Source: JACVRW01 sp035947555
Lineage (GTDB): Bacteria > Actinomycetota > Thermoleophilia > Solirubrobacterales > Thermoleophilaceae
Assembly (NCBI GenBank): GCA_035947555.1
Contig: DASZJZ010000142.1
Location: 1-18,068, forward strand
Length of the DNA: 18,068 nt
Reading direction: 5' to 3'
The translations under genes and the position numbers were made by a program. The notes below the pieces were generated by a model that worked only from the letters and a program-made list of their open reading frames with translations, did no database searches and was not told where the DNA came from. Of the stretch, positions 7,756 through 13,407 are shown piece after piece. Positions within the stretch are counted from its first letter, which is position 1. Each line of letters opens with the position of its first letter.

Positions 7756-8620
7756 CGAGGAAACGACCAGGGCCACCCGCGAGACGATCGTCGTCCGCAA
7801 GGGCCACGGGCTGCCCTACTCGAAGGGCCTCATGGCGCAGGCGCTCTCCGCCACCGCGCTCTCCCAAGAGCGCTCCTTCGAGCTGGCCCGCCTGATCGAG
7901 CGCCGCCTGGCCGAGCGGGGGGACGCCCAGATCGACGTGGCGGCCCTCGACGCGCTCGCCGAGGAGGTGCTGCTCGAGCAGGAGGGCCAGCTGGCGCGGG
8001 AGCGGTACCGGGGCTGGCGCCGGCTCGACCGGCTCGACCGACCGGTGGTGGTGCTGCTCGGCGGCACGACGGGGGTGGGCAAGTCCACGCTCGCCACGAT
8101 GCTGGCCGCGCGCCTGGGCGTGAACCGCGTGATCGCCACCGACGTGATCCGCCAGGTCCTGCGGGCCTTCTTCACGATCGAGGCGATGCCCACGGTGCAC
8201 AGCTCGGCCTTCGAGGCCGGCGGGGTGGCCGGCTACCGCGACCAGGCCGAGCGCGTGGGCACGGCGATCGCGGCGATCGTGGAGCGGGCCGCCGACGAGG
8301 CCAAGCCGATGGTCGTGGAGGGGGTGCACGTGCTGCCGGGCGGGGTGCACCCGCGCGTGCGCGACCGCTGCGTGCTGGTGGAGGCGCTGGTGGTCGTGGA
8401 CGATCCCGACCTCCACCGCGGGCACTTCTCGCTGCGTCCCGGGGCGCGGCCGGCCGAGCGCTATCTCGCCAGCTTCGAGGACATCCGGCGGCTCCAGGAC
8501 CACCTGTGGGCTCGCGCCGAGGCCGAGGGCGTCCCGGTCGTGGACAACGAGAACGTCGACCGCTCGCTGGCGCGGCTGATGGAGCTGGTACTCGACGCCG
8601 TCCGGGAGGGCGTGAAGTAG
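7745..8620 (+). CDS. 2-phosphoglycerate kinase homologue
   Basis: The 291-residue protein is close in length to the methanogen 2-phosphoglycerate kinases (about 300). The first about 90 residues look like an ATP-cone regulatory domain (ETIVVRKGHGLPYSKGLMAQ onwards). A P-loop kinase domain follows, with Walker A GGTTGVGKST at 106-115, ATDVIRQVLR at 131-140, and VVEGVHVLPGGVHP further on. The family phosphorylates 2-phosphoglycerate to 2,3-diphosphoglycerate with ATP. The ATG start at 7745 overlaps the upstream cDPG synthetase by 11 nt, so the two are almost certainly co-translated and catalyse successive steps. The ATP-cone would allow allosteric control by adenine nucleotides; that part is inference. 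The function in a bacterium is not proven. Confidence 0.83.
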   Translation: MPADEETTRATRETIVVRKGHGLPYSKGLMAQALSATALSQERSFELARLIERRLAERGDAQIDVAALDALAEEVLLEQEGQLARERYRGWRRLDRLDRPVVVLLGGTTGVGKSTLATMLAARLGVNRVIATDVIRQVLRAFFTIEAMPTVHSSAFEAGGVAGYRDQAERVGTAIAAIVERAADEAKPMVVEGVHVLPGGVHPRVRDRCVLVEALVVVDDPDLHRGHFSLRPGARPAERYLASFEDIRRLQDHLWARAEAEGVPVVDNENVDRSLARLMELVLDAVREGVK

Positions 8621-8632
8621 GGTTCCGCGGCC

Positions 8633-9781
8633 ATGGCCGTCCTCCAGCGCAGCGAGCTCGAATCCAGCCCACTCGCCGACCTTCACGCGATCGCGTCGGA
8701 GCTCGGCCTCGAGGGGTTCCGTACCAAGCGGAGGGAGGAGCTGATCGCGGCGATCCTCGCGACGCAGGGAGCGGAGGAGCCCGCCCCGCCGCCGGCGGAC
8801 GGCGACGAGCCCGAGCCGGACGAGGTGCCGTCGGAGGAGGCGCTCGAGCCGGCGGCGTTCGCCGGCGAGGACGAGGACGAGGCCGAGACGGTCGACGACG
8901 AGGCCGAGCCGCTCGTGGACGAGGGCGAGACGGACGTCGTCGAGGAGGAGCCGGAAGTGGTGGAGGAGGAGGTCTCCGACGAGGAGATCTCGACCGGCGT
9001 GCTCGACATCCTCACCAACGGGTCCGGCTTCCTGCGACTCGACCCGGCGGGGCAGTCGCGCGACGACGTGTACGTGTCGCCGGCGCAGATCCGCCGCTGC
9101 GAGCTGCGCGCGGGCGACGACGTGAGCGGTCCCGTGCGGCCGCCGCGGCGCAACGAGCGGCACCCGTCGCTCGTGCGGGTGGAGACGGTGAACGGCGCGG
9201 AGGCCGAGCCGCCGGAGGAGCGGCCCTGGTTCGGCGACCTGACCCCCGTCTTTCCTTCGGAGCGGCTGGCGGCGCCCGCCGCCTTCGATTCGGCGCCCTA
9301 CGGCAAGGGATCGAGAGTGGCGGTGGGCGGCTCGCCCGGGGCGGGCGCGAGCTTGCTGCTGCTCGAGCTGGCGCGGATCCTCGCGGACCAGTACCCCGAC
9401 ATGAGCCTCCAGGTGGTCCTGGCGGGCGTGCGCCCCGAGGAGGTGGGCCTCTGGCGGGACGCCGGCCATTCCGTCGTGGGCGGCAGCTTCGAGCGCTCCC
9501 CGGAAGCGCAGGCCCAGGCCGCCGAGCTGGCGGTGGAGCGGGCCAAGCGGCTCGTGGAGCGCGGCGCCGACGCGGTCGTGGTGATCGACGCCCTCGACGC
9601 TCTTCCCCCGGGCGTGCGGCGCCGCTTGTTCGGCGCGGCGCGTGCCACGGAGGAGGGAGGCACGCTCACCGTGCTCGCGGCCACCGGCGAGGACCGCGAG
9701 ATGCTGCGCTGGGCCACCACGAGGCTGGTGCTGGAAGACCGCGGGCCGTCGGGGACGCTGGCCGTGGAGCGGCTGGCGTAG
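8633..9781 (+). CDS. Degenerate transcription termination factor Rho paralogue (pseudo-ATPase)
   Basis: The 382-residue protein has the Rho domain order. An N-terminal SAP-like Rho_N segment (about 10-44) is followed by a strongly acidic linker (46-118). Next comes the cold-shock-like RNA-binding domain GVLDILTNGSGFLR to VRVETVNG (122-188), including DDVYVSPAQIRR, then a shortened RecA-like domain (about 215-382). Canonical Rho has APPKAGKT; here the Walker A relic reads GGSPGAGAS (232-240) and lacks Lys and Thr. The DERPEEV motif is GVRPEEV, without the catalytic Glu. The Walker B strand is VVVIDALDAL. The Q-loop, R-loop and C-terminal arginine-finger part are missing. ATP-driven translocation is therefore unlikely, while RNA binding may persist. 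It starts 12 bp after the kinase gene, with TAGGGT 9 nt before the ATG. A normal rho is expected elsewhere in the genome. Confidence 0.8.
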   Translation: MAVLQRSELESSPLADLHAIASELGLEGFRTKRREELIAAILATQGAEEPAPPPADGDEPEPDEVPSEEALEPAAFAGEDEDEAETVDDEAEPLVDEGETDVVEEEPEVVEEEVSDEEISTGVLDILTNGSGFLRLDPAGQSRDDVYVSPAQIRRCELRAGDDVSGPVRPPRRNERHPSLVRVETVNGAEAEPPEERPWFGDLTPVFPSERLAAPAAFDSAPYGKGSRVAVGGSPGAGASLLLLELARILADQYPDMSLQVVLAGVRPEEVGLWRDAGHSVVGGSFERSPEAQAQAAELAVERAKRLVERGADAVVVIDALDALPPGVRRRLFGAARATEEGGTLTVLAATGEDREMLRWATTRLVLEDRGPSGTLAVERLA

Positions 9782-9785
9782 CGGG

Positions 9786-10247
9786 CTAGGGCCGGTACGC
9801 CACCTCGCGCCAGCTCGGCTCCGGCGACAGCTCGATCAGCTCGAAGTTGCGATCGGGCTGGGCGTAGCCGAAGGAGCTCGTGCTCTCGTCGAACACGACC
9901 TCGAGCTCGCCCTCCATGACGCGCTGGTCGAGCCAGGCGCCGCGGAAGACCAGCCGGCGGATCCAGTGGACGAGCGAGCGCTCCGAGGGGCCGTGCAGGT
10001 CGCCCCAGCGCTGGTTGATGTGGTTGCCGAGGTCGGACTGCGGCTCGGGCACCTCGCCGTTCACGGCCAGGTTGACGAGGTCCTCGCGCTCGTCCTCGCA
10101 CAGCGTCCCCGCCACGAATCCGAGTTTGGTCGCGGCCTGCTCCACGCGCTCGGTGAAGTCCCGCTCGTTGAACGTGAACCGAAGCTCGCCGTACTCGAGA
10201 ACGTAGTCCGAGCCGGACTCGTAGTTGCCGCGTCGTGCCGTGTCCAT
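9786..10247 (-). CDS. Conserved-looking hypothetical protein (153 aa)
   Basis: I do not recognise a family. From the ATG at 10247 the product has 153 residues, begins MDTARRGNYESGSDYVLEYG and is acidic and soluble, with no signal peptide or membrane segment. It contains GNHINQRWGDLHGPSERSL near the middle and a Tyr/Phe-rich end (FGYAQPDRNFELIELSPEPS). GAGGGG just upstream supports this start; a GTG at 10265 would add six residues. A TAGGAT -10-like element lies 35 nt further upstream. The stop faces the stop of the Rho paralogue only 4 bp away, with no room for a terminator between the two convergent genes. Amino acid composition and periodic G/C at third positions favour a real gene. Confidence 0.65.
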   Translation of the reverse strand: MDTARRGNYESGSDYVLEYGELRFTFNERDFTERVEQAATKLGFVAGTLCEDEREDLVNLAVNGEVPEPQSDLGNHINQRWGDLHGPSERSLVHWIRRLVFRGAWLDQRVMEGELEVVFDESTSSFGYAQPDRNFELIELSPEPSWREVAYRP

Positions 10248-10282
10248 GTCCCCTCGGCCGAGCACGAGCCCGGCGCGTCGTC

Positions 10283-10288
10283 ATCCTA
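10283..10288 (-). promoter_or_regulatory. Possible -10 element for the 153-aa gene
   Basis: Read on the minus strand the bases are TAGGAT, placed about 35 nt before the ATG at 10247. I see no matching -35 box at 16-18 bp. Confidence 0.25.
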
Positions 10289-10355
10289 CGGCCGTTTCCT
10301 TCCGCGCCGAGAGAACTGCAACCGGGTTTGCACGCCCGGGCGGTTCTCCGGCTCG

Positions 10356-10619
10356 TCAGTCGAGGTCGAGGCCGTCGAGGGCGACGGTGGCGTCGCCGTA
10401 CCGGTCGGGCGGCACGCGGAGGGCGATGTCGCCGCGGCCGTGGCGGTCGAGCGGGTGGTCGGCGGTCAGCTCGGCCGGCATGCCGAGATCGCGGAGGCGG
10501 TCGCGGAAGGCAAGGGCGGTCTCGCGGTCCTCGTAGTCCTCGACGAGAGCCCAGTCGTCGTACTCGGGCGCGCCGACGTGAACCTCGGGGCGGGGCTGCA
10601 GGAAGCGGGGGAGCCGCAT
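10356..10619 (-). CDS. Small hypothetical protein, DUF2007-like (87 aa)
   Basis: The product is a soluble acidic protein starting MRLPRFLQPRPEVHVG. The central part WALVEDYEDRETALAFRDRL followed by RDLGMPAEL and a final IALRVPPDRYGDA resembles the beta-alpha-beta layout of small DUF2007/signal-transducing-type proteins. In those a strand is followed by a helix, a GIPA-like turn and a VP-D-x-A segment. The similarity is weak and judged by eye. There is no clear ribosome binding site. The gene is divergent from the LtrA-family gene (about 87 bp between start codons) and in the same direction as the 153-aa gene, 108 bp upstream of it. Confidence 0.5.
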   Translation of the reverse strand: MRLPRFLQPRPEVHVGAPEYDDWALVEDYEDRETALAFRDRLRDLGMPAELTADHPLDRHGRGDIALRVPPDRYGDATVALDGLDLD

Positions 10620-10693
10620 CGGCGGGAGCGTACCCCGGCGCCGGCAGTCGAGGACGGTCGCTTCACGCTCCAGCGCGCAGACCGCCCCTTACC

Positions 10694-10699
10694 TATGCT
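10694..10699 (+). promoter_or_regulatory. Possible -10 element of the LtrA-family gene
   Basis: TATGCT fits TANNNT and ends exactly 7 nt before the ATG at 10707, the spacing expected for a leaderless transcript. No good -35 box is visible at 16-18 bp. Confidence 0.35.
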
Positions 10700-10706
10700 C
10701 GCGGCC

Positions 10707-11927
10707 ATGGCGGCCAGCACGAGCTCGGTTCTCCCCGAGCTCCCGATCATGCGTACCCGTGAGGCGGGCGAGCAGCGCGCGACCTTCTTCGAGCTGTTCT
10801 TTGATCTGGTCTACGTCTTCGCCGTCACACAGCTGTCGCACCACCTGCTCGCGCACCTGAGCTGGTCGGGGGCGGCCCAAACGGCGTTCATGCTCGTCGC
10901 GCTGTACTGGGCGTGGAACTACACCACGTGGATGACGAACTGGTTCGACCCGGACACGGTGCCGGTTCGGCTCGTGCTCGTCTTCGTGATGCTGGCGAGC
11001 CTCCTGATGGCGGTCGCCATCCCGGAGGGATTCAGCGAGCACGCGCTGTTGTTCGCGTGCGCATACTCGGGTCTGCAGATCGGGCGCAACGCGTTCGTCG
11101 TCGCGGTAACCCCGCGCGGGCGGTTCAACCAGAACTTCCGCCAGATCCTCGCCTGGAGCGTGCTGTCGGCCCCGCTGTGGGTGGCGGGGGGCGTCGTCGA
11201 CGCCGACGGGCTGCGCTGGGCGCTGTGGCTCGGGGCGCTGGGGCTTGACCTCGCCGGGCCGTTGGCCGCCTACTGGCTGCCGCGCTTCGGCCAAACGCCG
11301 ATGAGCCAGTGGCAGATCGAGGGCGCCCACTTCGGCGAGCGCTTCCAGCTGTTCGTGATCATCGCGCTCGGCGAGAGCATCGTGCTGGCGGGCGCGACCG
11401 CCTCGGATACGGGCCTGAGCATCGAGGTCGTCGCCGCGCTCCTCTTCGCCTTCCTCTCCTCGACGGCGCTCTGGTGGCTGTATTTCGGCCAGGTCGCGCG
11501 CACGGTCCTGGAACGGATCCGCATGGCCACGATCGAGGAGCGAGGCCAGATCGGCCGCGACATCTACACCTACCTGCATCTCCCGATCGTCGCCGGGATC
11601 GTGCTCGTGGCGGTCGCCGACGAGCTTGTGATCGCGCATCCGACGGACGACCTGCACGACGCGGGTGCGCTCGTCGCCCTCGGTGGCCCCGCCGTCTTCC
11701 TCGCGGGCCTCATGGCGGCCGCCGCCAGGATCGGCCACGCCCAGAGCCGGCCGCGAGCGCTCGCCGCCGTCGCGTTGCTCGCCGCCGTGCCGCTCGCCGC
11801 CGGCGCCAGCGGGCTGCTCGTCTCGGCACTGCTCACAGCGCTCCTGGGGTTGCTGGTCGTGGCCGAGCAGCTGCGCGACGATGACGCGCTGTCCGGCCGA
11901 TCGTTACAGCCGGCTGAGCCGGACTAG
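10707..11927 (+). CDS. LtrA-family (low temperature requirement A) membrane protein
   Basis: The 406-residue protein belongs to the bacterial LtrA family by its N-terminal block EQRATFFELFFDLVYVFAVTQLSHHL and the later FGERFQLFVIIALGESIVLAG. It has many hydrophobic helices, about ten or more, spread to the end, so it is an integral inner-membrane protein. LtrA was first linked to growth of Listeria at low temperature; its biochemical role is unknown. ATG 10707 is chosen because of the TATGCT -10 element 7 nt upstream; ATG 10695 would add four residues and remains possible. The very long open frame upstream of 10695 is a shadow. The TAG stop shares the palindrome CTAG with the stop of the convergent CGNR gene. 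Confidence 0.88.
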   Translation: MAASTSSVLPELPIMRTREAGEQRATFFELFFDLVYVFAVTQLSHHLLAHLSWSGAAQTAFMLVALYWAWNYTTWMTNWFDPDTVPVRLVLVFVMLASLLMAVAIPEGFSEHALLFACAYSGLQIGRNAFVVAVTPRGRFNQNFRQILAWSVLSAPLWVAGGVVDADGLRWALWLGALGLDLAGPLAAYWLPRFGQTPMSQWQIEGAHFGERFQLFVIIALGESIVLAGATASDTGLSIEVVAALLFAFLSSTALWWLYFGQVARTVLERIRMATIEERGQIGRDIYTYLHLPIVAGIVLVAVADELVIAHPTDDLHDAGALVALGGPAVFLAGLMAAAARIGHAQSRPRALAAVALLAAVPLAAGASGLLVSALLTALLGLLVVAEQLRDDDALSGRSLQPAEPD

Positions 11928-12505
11928 CTGCGATCGTGCCGGGCGCGTGCGTAGTGGCGCGCCTGGCGGGCGCGATTGCCACACGTTGACGAGCACCAGG
12001 TCCGGCGCGGGTGGTCCTTCAGGAACATCAGCACGCAGCCGGGTGCGCCGCACGAGCGAAGCCCTTCCCGATCCGGGCCGGTCAACAGTGCGATGGCGTC
12101 CGCAGCGAACGCGGCCAGCGCGACGTCTGTCGCGTCGTCGGTGTGGTAGCGCACCTCGCGCTGCAGCCGGCCCCTGGCGTCCGCGAGCGCGAGTGGCGAG
12201 ACGGGCGCGCGGGTGGCGGCAGCGTTGACCGCCTCGAGCGCGCCCGCTGGGGGCCGTTTCCCCTCGAGCGCCGCGTGCAGGACCTCTCTCACGGCATCCC
12301 GGAGTGCGACGAACTCCGGCTGTCGCGCCGGGTCGGCATCCCGTGCCGCCGGGGGAAGGCGGTCGGCGAGCGCGGCCAGCCAGACGCTCAGGTCCTCAGG
12401 GGTCTCGAGACCATCGATGCGCTCGCCGCGGAGTGCGTACATCGTGTTGTGCAACTCCAGCGCCAGGGGCTCATGGCGAAGCGGACCCGAGTAGGAGGTC
12501 TTCAT
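11924..12505 (-). CDS. CGNR zinc-finger transcriptional regulator (ABATE domain)
   Basis: The 193-residue protein has the two-part build of CGNR regulators. An N-terminal helical ABATE-type stress domain (about 11-140, LALELHNTMYALRGERIDGL...) is followed by a C-terminal zinc finger. The finger holds Cys152, Cys157, Cys171 and Cys175, in RSCGAPGC and WCSSTCGNRARQARHY; CGNR itself is at 175-178. Such proteins are presumed DNA-binding regulators. The gene is divergent from the DUF427 gene, and the shared upstream region holds two copies of an inverted-repeat operator. One operator overlaps this gene's probable -10 element (TAGCGT, 7 nt before the ATG), so autoregulation is likely. The stop overlaps that of the convergent LtrA gene within CTAG. 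Confidence 0.9.
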   Translation of the reverse strand: MKTSYSGPLRHEPLALELHNTMYALRGERIDGLETPEDLSVWLAALADRLPPAARDADPARQPEFVALRDAVREVLHAALEGKRPPAGALEAVNAAATRAPVSPLALADARGRLQREVRYHTDDATDVALAAFAADAIALLTGPDREGLRSCGAPGCVLMFLKDHPRRTWCSSTCGNRARQARHYARARHDRS

Positions 12506-12508
12506 GGA

Positions 12509-12540
12509 CCTAACGCTAGCGGCTATCGACTTGCGTTAGG
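12509..12540. promoter_or_regulatory. Operator A: inverted half-sites with 16-bp spacer
   Basis: CCTAACGC (12509-12516) and GCGTTAGG (12533-12540) are perfect inverted repeats separated by 16 bp. The left arm overlaps the probable -10 element of the CGNR gene and begins 3 bp upstream of its ATG. The spacer covers the possible -35 of the rightward promoter. Confidence 0.75.
12513..12518 (-). promoter_or_regulatory. Possible -10 element of the CGNR gene
   Basis: The minus-strand reading TAGCGT ends 7 nt before the ATG at 12505, the leaderless spacing also seen at the LtrA gene. It overlaps operator A. No convincing -35 box. Confidence 0.35.
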
Positions 12541-12553
12541 CATCTGGTACGCT
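12526..12553 (+). promoter_or_regulatory. Possible rightward promoter of the DUF427/MOSC operon
   Basis: TCGACT (12526-12531, partial match to TTGACA) and TACGCT (12548-12553, TANNNT) are spaced by 16 bp. The predicted start of transcription near 12560 would lie at the left edge of operator B, while the -35 lies inside operator A. Binding at either operator could thus block it. Confidence 0.35.
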
Positions 12554-12557
12554 CCGA

Positions 12558-12589
12558 TCTAACGCATGGCCACGCTATGTAACGTTAGG
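12558..12589. promoter_or_regulatory. Operator B: second inverted pair of the same design
   Basis: TCTAACGC (12558-12565) and ACGTTAGG (12582-12589) each match operator A half-sites at 7 of 8 bases and have the same orientation and the same 16-bp spacing. The operator lies between the probable promoter and the preferred start codon of the DUF427 gene. Confidence 0.7.
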
Positions 12590-12616
12590 TCGACTCGGAG
12601 GACCAAGAGGCACACA

Positions 12617-13393
12617 GTGGGCATCACGACGAAAAGCAGCGAGCAGTCACGAGGGCGCGTTCGCATCGAGCGCGCCGCGAAGCGGGTACGCGCCTACCTC
12701 GGCGGTGTTCTCGTGGCTGACACCCTTGGCCCGCTGATGGTCTGGGAGGTTCCGTACTACCCGACTTACTACATCCCCGCGGCCGACGTGCGCAGCGAGC
12801 TGCTCGAGCCGGACGACGGCGCGGGCGTGCACTCTCCGAGCCGCGGCGAGGGGCGCACCTTCACGATCAAGGCCGGCGACAGGGAGGTCGTCGGCGCCGC
12901 GCTTCGCTACGAGGACTCGCCGCTCGAGGAGCTGCGTGACGCGATCCGGCTCGAGTGGGACGCCATGGACGCCTGGTTCGAGGAGGACGAGCAGGTGTTC
13001 ACCCACCCGCGCGACCCGTACACGCGCGTAGACATCCTGCCCAGCTCGCGGCACGTTCGGGTGGAGGTCGACGGGGTGACCGTGGCGGAGTCGGCGAAGC
13101 CGACCCTGCTCTTCGAGACCGGCCTGCCCACCCGCTACTACCTGCCGAAGACCCACTTGCGGATGGACCTGCTCACGCCGTCCGACTCCGTGAGCCACTG
13201 CCCGTACAAGGGTCAGGCCGAGTGGTGGTCGGTGCGCTCGGGTGACGAGATCCATGAGGATCTGGCCTGGTCGTACCGGACGCCGCTCCCCGAGAGCCAG
13301 AAGGTCGCCGGGCTGGTCGCCTTCTACAACGAGAAGGTCGACATCTACGTGGACGGCGTGCTGCAGGAGCGCCCGGTCACGAAGTTCTCCTGA
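12617..13393 (+). CDS. Tandem DUF427 protein
   Basis: The 258-residue product holds two DUF427 (NTP_transf_9) modules. The first runs from RVRIERAAKRVRAYLGGVLV through PTYYIPAADVRSELLEP. The second runs from RVDILPSSRHVRVEVDGVTV through TRYYLPKTHLRMDLLTPSD, CPYKGQAEWWSVR and AFYNEKVDIYVDG. The family is widespread and uncharacterised; the name's link to nucleotidyl transfer is not established. GTG at 12617 is preferred over the ATG at 12566: it has AAGAGG 6 nt upstream, leaves operator B outside the coding region, and starts near the usual domain border. The ATG would add 17 residues of atypical, Arg/Thr-rich sequence. The stop is 14 bp before the MOSC fusion gene, so both form one transcription unit controlled from the region shared with the CGNR regulator. 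Confidence 0.85.
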   Translation: MGITTKSSEQSRGRVRIERAAKRVRAYLGGVLVADTLGPLMVWEVPYYPTYYIPAADVRSELLEPDDGAGVHSPSRGEGRTFTIKAGDREVVGAALRYEDSPLEELRDAIRLEWDAMDAWFEEDEQVFTHPRDPYTRVDILPSSRHVRVEVDGVTVAESAKPTLLFETGLPTRYYLPKTHLRMDLLTPSDSVSHCPYKGQAEWWSVRSGDEIHEDLAWSYRTPLPESQKVAGLVAFYNEKVDIYVDGVLQERPVTKFS

Positions 13394-13407
13394 GGCGCGG
13401 CCCCGCA

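Noticed and set aside
8800..8990. Apparent GAGGAGG/GACGAG repetition
   Set aside because: It is explained by the Glu/Asp-rich linker of the Rho paralogue and is not a DNA repeat element.
7490..9469. 659-residue minus-strand open frame
   Set aside because: It lies antisense to the cDPG genes and the Rho paralogue, is His/Arg/Leu-rich, and shows no domain pattern.
9642..10694. Long upstream extension of the LtrA frame
   Set aside because: It overlaps the Rho paralogue and both minus-strand genes, and the family start lies at 10695 or 10707.
12566..12616. ATG at 12566 as start of the DUF427 protein
   Set aside because: Its first 17 codons overlap operator B, are unlike the family and lack a ribosome binding site; GTG 12617 has AAGAGG upstream. 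It cannot be excluded as a leaderless start.
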